64,000 nt of DNA, from contig JAJLTO010000016.1 in the NCBI GenBank assembly GCA_030568195.1, positions 186,001 to 250,000 of the forward strand. The letters run 5' to 3'. Positions 41,988 through 51,664 of this stretch are shown here, piece by piece. Position numbers and translations under genes: made by a program. The stretch is from Dipodascopsis uninucleata var. uninucleata. Taxonomy: Eukaryota > Ascomycota > Lipomycetes > Lipomycetales > Lipomycetaceae. The notes below the pieces were generated by a model. That model was given only the letters and a program-made list of their open reading frames with translations. It was not told the DNA's origin and did not search any database. Positions within the stretch are counted from its first letter, which is position 1. The number at the start of each line of letters is the position of its first letter.

Positions 41988-44900
41988 TCTTTTCAACGGA
42001 AATCTATAATCTATATAGAATGGCTAAATGCAGATGAACTCCTAATAATATGACGAGGCAAAGTAGACAAGAAGAGCAAAACAATGCTATGGATATATAT
42101 ATTGGCTACAAAACTTCATTTATAATAATGTGCGCGTAGGCAATCTGCGATACAAGTGCAGAAAGATTTTCCTTTGCGTGCTTGCGTGCTTGTGGCGGTG
42201 CGTAATAGGCCTTGATCAGTTTTTGCTACAGAAGGCGATTTCTTCCTCTATGTATAATTTTGACGTTGTTGTCATTGCTTGCAGGTCTTTTGACTTCTGG
42301 GCTCCACCGTAGCTTTTAACTCTATAGCATTTATTTTATTCTTGGATCGTCTATGACTGGCTTTTCCAGAGTACCATTTAGTGACTGTCCACCGAGAATT
42401 GCAAGTGGACGTATTTCTCTGTCAGGCGGACCCGCGATGGTTGCATGGCTGAGCTCTCTACAGTAATCTGCGCTTCGGCTTTATCATCATCATATAATGC
42501 TCCTACATCGGCCTGACTGTCCATGCATTGCAGATGACTCAGTAGACTCTGCGTCATCTCTCTAGCCACAGGAGTACGATATCTGCCCTGTAAATGTGCC
42601 TTGAGCACGATTTTTGGCTCTGTCGTAGCTCTAGCGGTATATCAAATAAAGGTGAGTCGTCCGCAAATTTTTTTCCTTACTCCTGACGCATGCTTATGGT
42701 TTACTCGATAGGGCAATGCGATGACTCAACTCTAACTTAAATTATACTAGTAAATAGTTTGACATCAGCAGGAGCCAATATGCTTGTCCCAATAAGGCAT
42801 GTGCTATACCATATGAGGCTAGTGAAAAACACGCCATTATCAGGCTCTGTGAGCACATAGCTCGTCATCTTGTGCTACTGCTTACATTTCGCGAAATTCA
42901 GTGCGCAGGCGAGAAAACTGCTCGCGAGCCACAGATTCGCTGTCGGCGCAATTGAAAGCCAGTGACAAATTGGACTCAGATAAGTGCTGGCGCTACCTGG
43001 TTTATAATATACTGGTAAGCCGGCGCCATGTATAAGCACAGTCCAGATCTCGGCTGGTTTCATGAATGCAACGAAAGCTATGAACCGTGATTTACAGGTT
43101 TAGAGATAGAGATTATGTCATTTTAACTACGCCATGTGTAAGCTAGTAGAGAGAATATGACTTCAGCATACCTGCCACTGTCTCCTTTTCATAGAAGCAT
43201 CTCTATTTATAGAGTTCTACGCTTTTCGCTCGCGAGAGCGGGGTGTTCGAGCACTTCCTTGTGCGTGGCGATGTGTTGCTTGGGTGCGCTGGGGTAACTG
43301 TCTCGTCCTCAACTACACTGATCACTCAATATCTGACCCTAAAGGTGCGATATATATCACCACAAAATATTTAATATGCTACCAGACAGCTGTTTAAGCG
43401 ATCTGACCTGTCTATGACGAATTCTCTCGTATTCTACGTAGCGTCCCTCTCAAGAAAACATGGTTATACATGCCCATATAAGTAGGCACGCACGCCGATT
43501 TCACCGTGTGCCCGCCATATTGATCCTGAAGGTCTCGATAGTATGCTGTCCATCGTTATTCTACGTTTAGCGTAATCGTTACGCATTCGCGCGTTTGACC
43601 TGCTTTGCCGACGGTATACGGTCAGACCAGTGCAGAGATAAAATGCCTTGTGCGAAACTGATCACAGTTAACGCGGGCGGCCTCGGCTTAATCGCGCACC
43701 CGCGCGCTGCTTTAGAATTCTCTCGGGGGGCTACGAGTCGCCCGCACTTGCAGATATCGGCTCTTACTGACGATAGGAATCTGAGATTAAGCTTGATTAG
43801 CCATAGCGATATCTTTGTTTTTATTCAATTGTGTCTCTCTAGCCTAGTGCCAGCTAGAGAATATGGGCACCTGATTTCGACTGACTCTTAGGCTACGTCC
43901 TAAGCTTAACAAGCAACATCGTTCTGTCTTCTGACCTTGCAGTGGAGCGCTCAATCAGATCTCTCATAAGGCACTAGCCTTATTCCTCGTACTTTAAGTC
44001 ATACATCAGTCATCTAAGTTGCACTCGGATGCCGCCGAACGAGGCTACTCAGCCTTTGGCTGACAGAATCCGAGTGACCGGCGGAGAGGAAGCTGCTTAC
44101 ACATCACTTATGTAATTAACGTATAATATTAGCTGCCTACCAAAGGCGTGCGAAATAGAGACGAGCAGAGCCGCACTAACCCTAAAGGAGGGTAAAATAA
44201 TCTCGGCTTAAAGATACTTAAAATAGGCGCGCGTCGGCGAAATGCGACTTATGTAGGCGAGGATGGCGAGCGCAGCGGTTACAGTTGACAGAGAAGCCGA
44301 TAGTGCCGTTTCTAGACTTTGAAGATAGTAATCTACTAGAACTGAATAATTGGGGCACTAGCAATGTTCGCAAAAGGCAAAAGGCTCTGGCAGGCTGTTT
44401 CTGCTTCGAGCGAGATGTGTGAAAATGGCAACAGGCCGTGGAAGATACAGATAACGCACCTGATTAGTATGAGACGATGGTCCCAATGTGGCTATTACAA
44501 CATGGCTCAATCTGCCAAAGGCGGAAGAACGTTAGAAGATATCACGCATCGAAGAACCTGAAGCGTTTACGTTTCGTGCGTCTAGCGTCACAGACTTTGC
44601 TAATACAGGCAGTTGTCGTGGCCCCAGATGCTTCGGGAAAGAGGCGCACATAGTGCTGGTTGTCGCATCATTTATCTAAAATGGGACTTTTGAGTGCAGC
44701 AGATTACAACCAAGTACAACAGACGATGGATCGTACTAATGGTGTTGTCGGAAAAATGCTCCTTTATCCAGCGTTAAATAGCCTGTCTGAGATTTTCCGT
44801 GGTCATTAAGCCAAGTCACAAGTCTCAAAGAATCTAATGCCTTATCTCTACGACACCCCCTTAAATGACTGTACTTTATGATAGCTGACAAGTCACAGCG

Positions 44901-45694
44901 CTTATAGTAACGTCTGTGTGAGTCTACAGCGTGAGTCTGTGTGAGTCCCGGTCGCTGGTTCACAAAACCTGAAACTTGGTTTAAGTGTCGGCTAGTGAGA
45001 ATTTGGTTACCTCGACTTTCATTTAAGGTCATCCCTGTTCAAAATTCAATTAGAATTTAAGAGCCGTTTCCTAAAATCGTTAAGAGAGCCGGATATGATA
45101 TGTGATTGGGCGATACAAATAAGCTATTCCTCAATCGGCTAATCTTATCATATCACAGCAGCCGCGTACTATGGTACTTATGCCATATCCACACAGAGCC
45201 AGTACCTAGTTTAAAATAATCGACGTGTTACTATTGGTCCATTAGTCTAACATGCGACTGTGCGGCGTATTTGGGTGGCGCGCAGTTGTGGCTTCGGTGG
45301 CAGGCCCACTCGGTGGCCGTGCAAGATCTCCTATCGCACCACTCCGCCTTGGGCGAGATATAGAAATCTTCTCTTTCCTACCGCATATACGAAGTAGTCA
45401 GGATTTTTTTTTGTACCTGTTGTTCCTTTCTTTTGTTGTTTTTTTGTTATATCGTTATAGAAGTCATTTCAAGCATCTCGCGGTGCTGTTCGGCTAGTAT
45501 TGATTATTACCAGCAGGACATTTCAAGGAAGGTTATCAACGTAAGGTAGCACACGAGGATATCAGGTTGCACATACAAGGCGAAAGATACCATCGCAGAA
45601 AAATTGAGCCTGAAACTCACTCAACCTGTCCGTCTCTGTTCTTTGAAATATTCATAGCGCTTCCACATAAATTCCTGAATATATTGTGTCTATA
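41988..45694. other. 3.7-kb divergent intergenic region, locally GC-rich, no clear gene
   Basis: The region lies between the permease (-) and the PIB2-like gene (+). A TATA-like ATATATATAT at 42094-42103 probably serves the permease. From about 43.2 to 44.3 kb the base composition is richer in G+C than neighbouring genes, with CGCG-rich patches. It contains a nested hairpin at 44022-44076 and a repeated GTCTGTGTGAGTC (44912, 44935). ORFs of 60-98 codons on both strands start without ATG or lack family signatures. No tRNA, rRNA or known snRNA was recognised. An unannotated non-coding RNA or long promoter is possible. Confidence 0.4.
44022..44076. repeat. Nested inverted repeat (hairpin within hairpin)
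   Basis: The outer arms CACTCGGAT (44022-44030) and ATCCGAGTG (44068-44076) are perfect complements. Inside lies a second hairpin, CAGCC-TTT-GGCTG (44050-44062). A two-level stem of this kind in a GC-rich non-coding gap may be part of a structured RNA. Confidence 0.6.
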
Positions 45695-46843
45695 ATGGAA
45701 GCTGCAGTAGTGGCTAACCAGCAAGGCCCGATACTATCGAAGTATCATGGATCTACACTAGTGGCCCCAAGCCTGCCTAACTATGATGGCCTTCGGTCAA
45801 CAGCTGCACCACATATCTCTGCGACTGCAGATACACAGGCTACACGCTCAAATAGCACACACAGCAATCCTTTTTACGTGAACAGTAACTCAGAGAGCAG
45901 GCAACTGGTGTCGCCGTCGTCGTCGACTTCATCATCAAGTTCCAGTGTTTCATCGCCTGCGTTATCACATGGTGCACCAACATCGCCGGCAACATCACCT
46001 AACTCAAATAGATCGCTTTATACGCCACCACCACCACCACCTCACCTGCGATCGCTCAAGAAACCACTATATCGACCTGCTGTACTTCGATATGGTACCT
46101 CTTTGAAGGTCAACGGTCAGGACTGGTCTTATCAACTTTTCTGGGGCCAGATTCCTCCTGTCAGTGGTCCGCCACGCAGGAACCACTGGGTGGCTGATGA
46201 AAGTGTTGAAGTATGCTCTTATTGCAAGAAGCCTTTTACGTTCTGGGATCGTCGTCATCACTGTAGGCGCTGCGGACAGATTTTTTGTGGAGGTCACTCT
46301 TCGCATTTGCTCCGACTGGATCAGAACTGCAATTTCCACCCCAGTGGAGCTTTATCGCGTACCTGTGATACTTGTGCTAATGACTTCAACAAGACTGTAG
46401 TTGATGCACTTAACTCCACGCATCCTGGTGCAGAGAGTGCTGTTAGCAATATTAATCGCATTAACGACATGATTAGAAATTCCGGACCGGGAGCTCGCGA
46501 TCTTCCTGTAGACATTACTCATCAAGATATTTCGTCAGATGATGAAACTGCCACTCTCGATAATGGTACCCATAGTGGAATGAGCACTCCTGTTAGTACT
46601 ATATCATTTAATAGTTTTTTAAATGGATATGGAACAGCCTCTCCTGAACCAGCTGCGAGTGAAACTTCTACTCTTTCAAGTGGGCTGTCTCGACAACTTC
46701 AAATTCATGCCCAGCAGCAGCTAGGAGCACTTCCGACTCGTGAAGATGGTCGTTCGTTCCAAAACGATAACATTCCTGTCGGAACACCTTCTGATCAAGT
46801 AGTTGGTTCTGTTCCCGCAGACTGGTCGTGGTCAACATTTTAA
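45695..46843 (+). CDS. PIB2: FYVE-domain protein, Pib2-like (TORC1 regulator)
   Basis: A 382-residue intronless protein. The ATG at 45695 is used; the GTG three codons upstream is not. The N-terminus is Ser/Thr/Pro-rich and disordered, with a run of seven prolines near residue 111-117. LYRPAVLRYG (about 125-134) precedes a FYVE finger at about 162-235: WVADESVEVCSYC, RRHHCRRCGQIFC and RTCDTC. The sixth zinc ligand appears to be His (CGGHS) instead of the usual Cys, as I recall in Pib2-like proteins of filamentous fungi. The protein ends PADWSWSTF, which resembles the conserved Pib2 tail motif. FYVE binds PI3P on vacuole or endosome membranes; Pib2 signals glutamine to TORC1. Without the tail it would be just a generic FYVE protein. 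Confidence 0.7.
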   Translation: MEAAVVANQQGPILSKYHGSTLVAPSLPNYDGLRSTAAPHISATADTQATRSNSTHSNPFYVNSNSESRQLVSPSSSTSSSSSSVSSPALSHGAPTSPATSPNSNRSLYTPPPPPPHLRSLKKPLYRPAVLRYGTSLKVNGQDWSYQLFWGQIPPVSGPPRRNHWVADESVEVCSYCKKPFTFWDRRHHCRRCGQIFCGGHSSHLLRLDQNCNFHPSGALSRTCDTCANDFNKTVVDALNSTHPGAESAVSNINRINDMIRNSGPGARDLPVDITHQDISSDDETATLDNGTHSGMSTPVSTISFNSFLNGYGTASPEPAASETSTLSSGLSRQLQIHAQQQLGALPTREDGRSFQNDNIPVGTPSDQVVGSVPADWSWSTF

Positions 46844-47666
46844 ATTGTCGATCCTCATATTTTCGTATGGTTCGGTTTAATTTTTAACCACAGCTGACTC
46901 AATTTGCTACACCTTTTACACAAACGAATAGTTTGCATCCGTTATTCGTTATTACAATCAGCTACTGTTATATATACTATACAACAACATCATTGTTCGT
47001 GTTACTTCCTTGCTTTTGGGTCATGAGGTGCATAGATATATATTTTAAGGATATTACGGCGTATATGTTTTTTTATTTTCGGACTTATATACTATTTCAT
47101 TTTCATATATACAGTTTTGCAATTTCATTATTCCTGTTTAATTGCTTAGTGGCAGTGGCAGAGCTCCTTTATATTATGGATATCTGCTATTCCTTTGTGG
47201 CTTACATCATTTTGATTTTTTGTAATAGTTATTCTCATAAGTGCTACTATTTTTATTTGTTGTTACTGCTACTTTTTTATGGTGATCGAGAAGGAGTTTC
47301 AATTTGGATATATATAGTCACATCACCTTCTTGATCTTCCTAATTGTCACAGCTAGACTTGATCGGTCCTAGACCTTTTTCTTTTCAACCTTTAATTTTT
47401 TGCATACTATGTATAATCTTGTTAATGTGTTCAATTTCTTTGGTGTCGGGTCTACTTTTTATATTATTCGATTTTATATAATATTATATTTTTCAATATT
47501 TAATCTGTTAATCCCATCTATGTTAACATCTATGTAGAAATATAGGAATAACTAATGGCACTGCTTTAATCAATATGTTGTTTTGGTTGGTAGTGTTTTC
47601 ATTCGATGCTCTATATAGTTATAGATTAAGGTATAAATACCTTTAAACTCGACATACACCAAGAAA
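46844..47666. other. Convergent intergenic region, pyrimidine-rich on the + strand
   Basis: 3' flanks of the PIB2-like gene (+) and an unknown gene (-). From about 46930 to 47480 the + strand is strikingly T-rich, which creates a spurious 133-codon Phe/Tyr/Ile-rich ORF. Nothing else is supported. Confidence 0.5.
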
Positions 47667-48554
47667 TCAACAGCTTCGCAATATATTAACAGTTTTTTTG
47701 GTTACTTGTACAAGATCTGATAAGGGAATGCTGTAATATGTTATGTCTGTAAGATACTTGCCCGATACTCGATATGCGACTGACTGATGGTATAGCTGAG
47801 ATAGACGCATAGTCGCCATGCTCGACGGTTGCAGTATTGTACCATCTTTATCTTCTTGCGCGTCAAATCTGACTGCTTGACAAATCACTTGTGAAGGGAT
47901 TTCATTTATAAGTAATTCAAACTCATTAAGTAGTTTTCGTGCTGATAAATTATCGATATCGTCTGAAGAGCTGCTCAAGGTATAATCCAGTGGAAAATCT
48001 AGAGAAAATATTGGAATCGAATCTTGCGAAAGAACTAATGGACTTGGTATATTTAAAATATCGACCATTTCGAGAGGGTTCAAGTATGAGTCCAATAGAG
48101 AGTCGAAGTTCAGTGCCTTTGCAAAACCTAGCTTAGATCCTGCCTTGAACAGCACGCGCATTACCAGCCCAATATCAGTCGATGAAGACTCTGATTCTAT
48201 TTTAGTCGCTTTCAATACGTAAGCACCACGATAAATAATCATCGAAGATAATAAAAGAATTACTGCGAGCATATTTGCGACAGCCAAGGCGAGTACCAAG
48301 AGCCTGCAGAAGTCCTCCTCCTCCAGACAAGCTTCCGTTAAGCGAGCAATTGGACTGCGTGATTGTTCGTCAAATGCTCTAGAGTTGTCTATTGCAATAG
48401 ATCTCAGCGAGTATTTCTCGCCATTAAAACCAGAATTATCATTGTTTAATTTCTGAGCTTGATGAGCATTCGAAACCACTATGGGCATCGCTACTGCCCA
48501 AACGGCAAGCAGAGACGATAAAGCCGCTGTCTTGATATATTTGGTGACTAGCAT
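47667..48554 (-). CDS. Hypothetical single-pass membrane protein
   Basis: A 295-residue protein starting at the ATG at 48554 (a GTG three codons upstream is ignored). It begins with a probable signal peptide (KYIKTAALSSLLAVWAVAMP) and has a second strongly hydrophobic segment at about residues 84-107 (LLVLALAVANMLAVILLLSS), suggesting a short luminal part and a cytosolic C-terminal domain of about 185 residues. That domain is rich in Leu and Ser, with no catalytic motif that I recognise. A close family could not be named. The open frame, ATG start and balanced composition support a real gene. It is divergent from the zinc-finger gene at 49290. Confidence 0.6.
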   Translation of the reverse strand: MLVTKYIKTAALSSLLAVWAVAMPIVVSNAHQAQKLNNDNSGFNGEKYSLRSIAIDNSRAFDEQSRSPIARLTEACLEEEDFCRLLVLALAVANMLAVILLLSSMIIYRGAYVLKATKIESESSSTDIGLVMRVLFKAGSKLGFAKALNFDSLLDSYLNPLEMVDILNIPSPLVLSQDSIPIFSLDFPLDYTLSSSSDDIDNLSARKLLNEFELLINEIPSQVICQAVRFDAQEDKDGTILQPSSMATMRLSQLYHQSVAYRVSGKYLTDITYYSIPLSDLVQVTKKTVNILRSC

Positions 48555-49289
48555 CCTCTGCACAGATATGCAATTGCAAGCTGCCTAACTCCAGATCTAC
48601 TTAGTCCACGTTCTCCACAGGCAAAGTAACTAGAAGAGGACGTACAATAGTTATAAAAGTCAGATCATTTTCAAGTTACGAAGCTCCATCGTCATTGTTA
48701 TTGGATCCCAAGCATAGCCCCTTCACAATAATGTAGTATCTTCCGCATGCAGGAGCAATGCCATGGGACTGCTATCACTTTCAACTTTATGAACGTCCGT
48801 TCAATGCTAGATAATATAGTTCCTATTAGAAGTACATAATCCAATAAACATTTCCCTTATTGACTTTCGTTTATTGTTATCAAAGTAAGATGATATTCTA
48901 AGGCATAGATATATTTAGGCAGTAAATGTAGGCTCGTTGTTATGCCAGCGCTATCAAGACTATTATAAAAATAACTCTCGCAAAAACCAATAATAATATC
49001 TGGTGCTAAGATACGATCAAAGTTACTTAAAAGGAAGTATAACAAAGGTAATTCTCTGGGCAATTTGTATTGGATCGGATTTCTAAACTTGAACATCTCC
49101 GTCCAACGCAAGCAGAGCGCTAAAGCAAAACGACGTGGTGAAGAAGGGCTAGGGCATTACCCACTTAACTGAAGAACAAAAACGAAACTTCAAATGACTT
49201 CTCGCAGAATACAGTTTATAGGCATCGTAAAGCAAACTAGAGACGGGCCTTTTAGTCATTTGCTCTATAATTGGGAGAACAACTAAGAA
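48555..49289. promoter_or_regulatory. Divergent promoter region
   Basis: A 735-bp gap between the hypothetical membrane protein (-) and the zinc-finger gene (+). An 84-codon minus-strand ORF inside has no recognised pattern. No specific element was identified. Confidence 0.4.
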
Positions 49290-50495
49290 ATGGACCAGAG
49301 CAAGCTACAAATACAGACACGGACGGTACCAGGTCAGTCACAACCGATAACAGAATACATATACCCTTGCTCAGGATGCAAATCGCGGATCGTGAAGCAA
49401 AATTTAGCCGACCTTCTGGCTGTATTCACTTCTAGTACGGATGGCCAGTTTATGAGGTCATGCCAGAAGTGTCGGGCTAAGGGAATACAAAATCGAAAAA
49501 AGAGGAAAGATGGTGATAGTTTGGATCTTGATGAGGAAGTTGATTTAGTCGGACCGGCAGGGAGTGGCGGTAGAAACACTGGAGTGGGAATCATCGTTGC
49601 AAATGATCATGGCAGCATCAGCAGTGAAAATAGCATGATTGGTAATACTGGAATCTTATCAGGAAATAGTGTGCTAAGTCAGGGACGACTGGATATGGAG
49701 ACTCAGTGTGCTTCATTTGAAGATTTCGTCGAAACGATACGACAGTTCATGAGTATACATGATTCTCATCCAGAGTTTGATCCGAAAAGTCAGGCGGTGA
49801 GATTCAGAGTCACTCTACTACAATCTGGAGTGATACCGCGTTCTTCAGCTTGTCCTATCTCAAGAACTGTTGATGCCGTAGCACGCGATACAGCAGAGTC
49901 GCAGAAACTCGCGGCGCTCCAAATACGTGATGCCTTATTTGATTCTACGGGGTATTTCTTCCAGCTCCGCAAGGGCGGGAAACCGAATCCAGATGGTGGA
50001 AAGTATAATTTTTCATGTTCAAGAGCAGAAGAGCGTCGCGGTGCGTATGACAAAACCAAGAGAATGCGCGAAGGCAGTGCAATTCGCCAACGGCGCACTA
50101 AAGTGCGGGAATTCTATCGATGTGAAGGTCGAGTCATGGTGAGCTTTTCGAGAACAAATGCATGGATAACTATAGCATATGCCCATAAGCGACACGGGGA
50201 GACTCCAAAAATCCATGATAAGAAAATGTCTGATCGTATGGGACTCAGTGCGCATGAGCTTAGTGCTCAGCTTGAAGCTGAGCTGGGGGCTGCAGAGCTC
50301 GATTCAGATCTCAATCCGGCTCCTGATAATACAACTGCTAGTGTCCTTCAGCTCGCAGCTGCGAGCGCACAGCATATGGATCCAGCCTTGCAACAATTGC
50401 AAGCTGAGCAGCAACATTCTTCTCATTATCATCACCAGGCATCACAGGATCAGCTCCAGGAACATGGAGCCATACTACTCCACACGGTTGGTTGA
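49290..50495 (+). CDS. Putative DNA-binding protein with WRKY/GCM1-type zinc finger (Rbf1-like)
   Basis: A 401-residue intronless protein starting at an ATG. Two zinc-binding modules are visible. The N-terminal one (residues 27-61) has a C-x2-C...C-x2-CR layout (Cys27, Cys30, Cys58, Cys61) followed by a basic stretch NRKKRK. The second (about 215-305) has Cys243-x34-Cys278-x20-His299-x2-His302 with FYRCEGRVMVSF and AWITIAYAHKRHG. This Cys-Cys-His-x2-His arrangement on beta-strands is typical of the WRKY/GCM1 superfamily, which includes fungal Aft1 and Rbf1 regulators and the DNA-binding domains of Mutator-like transposases. The C-terminus is Gln/His-rich, as in activation domains. It probably acts in the nucleus. 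Targets are unknown; the Rbf1 link is inferred from pattern. Confidence 0.65.
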   Translation: MDQSKLQIQTRTVPGQSQPITEYIYPCSGCKSRIVKQNLADLLAVFTSSTDGQFMRSCQKCRAKGIQNRKKRKDGDSLDLDEEVDLVGPAGSGGRNTGVGIIVANDHGSISSENSMIGNTGILSGNSVLSQGRLDMETQCASFEDFVETIRQFMSIHDSHPEFDPKSQAVRFRVTLLQSGVIPRSSACPISRTVDAVARDTAESQKLAALQIRDALFDSTGYFFQLRKGGKPNPDGGKYNFSCSRAEERRGAYDKTKRMREGSAIRQRRTKVREFYRCEGRVMVSFSRTNAWITIAYAHKRHGETPKIHDKKMSDRMGLSAHELSAQLEAELGAAELDSDLNPAPDNTTASVLQLAAASAQHMDPALQQLQAEQQHSSHYHHQASQDQLQEHGAILLHTVG

Positions 50496-51664
50496 AAAGT
50501 TAAAGAATTCGTCACACATTTAAACGCTGAAGGCAGCATTTGAATTTGTTTGTATATAATGCTATATTAATGCTAAAGAGCCAGAAATGTTCGATTTTAT
50601 ATAACTGCTAGTATTTAATACTATGGATCGTATAATTTTGTGGTGAGCAGTAACGTAAGTGTAATAAGTTTCTATTTTTATCTGGAGTACTGGTCTCGAA
50701 TTTTTTTAACTTAATCGATTTATCGCTATTCTATATGGCTTTTTCATTCTTAATCAAATAATTATAAGTATGCTTGTTATCTGGTCAGTTTGTTTATATG
50801 ATATTCGGTTCATGTGGGCCTAATGAGCCTGGTTTTTACCGCAGGCTGTGAACGCTAGAGGCAAATTTCACTTCTGTTTCAAATTTGTTCAGCAATATTA
50901 ATTAAGAGTCGAAGAATGTACAGTAATGAGTTATAATGTTATATAAGTAAAGCATTACCCTCAAAATCAACCGTAACGTAAAGTATCTAACGCTTAAAAA
51001 AGTTCAAGGCTACGTTTGCCGGATCAGATTTGAACAGCCCCCAGATCTTTCGAATGATTGCACAAGAACGATCAGAACAGCACCACATAAATCACGATAT
51101 AAAAGAACATTTCCAGTGGATATCTAACCTTACATTCATTAACAAAGAAAAGTAGTGAAGAGATGAACAAGAATCAAGAATCAAAAAGTCGAAACAGTAA
51201 ATAGAAGAGAGAAAATGAATAAGCGAGTACGTAAACACAACACAAACACAAGCAGTACACCACTCAATCTCAGACAAAAAACAAAAAAAGCATGAGCTAA
51301 TGTAATTAGAGACTAGAAATAAAAAGCAGTAGTAATCATAATATAGAAAGTTAAAAATATACAAAGTATTGACTATGTATGAATATGTATACCATCCATC
51401 TAGGATACAAAAAAGAAGATCAGAATATATCAAGTCAACAAAATAAATATGAAATATGACAGACATGATACAAAAGATATAAACAAAACGTTCAAAACTA
51501 AAAGAAAGAGATAATAGATACATAAACGGCACGAAAAGCATAGAGATATTGTCGATCAGAGAGTAAAATTATAGAAAACCGTTGTTAAATGACGATTGAG
51601 AATGACTAAACCACAAACAAAAAGAAATGATAACGAAACTGTTTGAGATTTAGATGACCTATAT
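50496..51664. other. Convergent intergenic region, purine-rich on the + strand
   Basis: 3' flanks of the zinc-finger gene (+) and cyclin gene (-). From about 51060 to 51560 the + strand is overwhelmingly A/G (C is rare, T sparse), so the transcribed strand of the cyclin 3' UTR is pyrimidine-rich. This yields a spurious 149-codon Phe/Tyr/Cys-rich minus-strand ORF. Confidence 0.5.

Noticed and set aside
42378-42608. 76-codon minus-strand ORF upstream of the permease
   Set aside because: GTG start, no membrane, domain or splice evidence; probably chance.
43595-43891. 98-codon ORF in the GC-rich gap
   Set aside because: Starts with TTG and has no conserved pattern; frames stay open easily in GC-rich DNA.
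46933-47334. 133-codon plus-strand ORF
   Set aside because: Hydrophobic low-complexity product of a T-rich 3' flank without a convincing gene context.
51092-51541. 149-codon minus-strand ORF
   Set aside because: Low-complexity Phe/Tyr/Cys/Ser composition caused by a purine-rich + strand; probably the 3' UTR of the cyclin gene.
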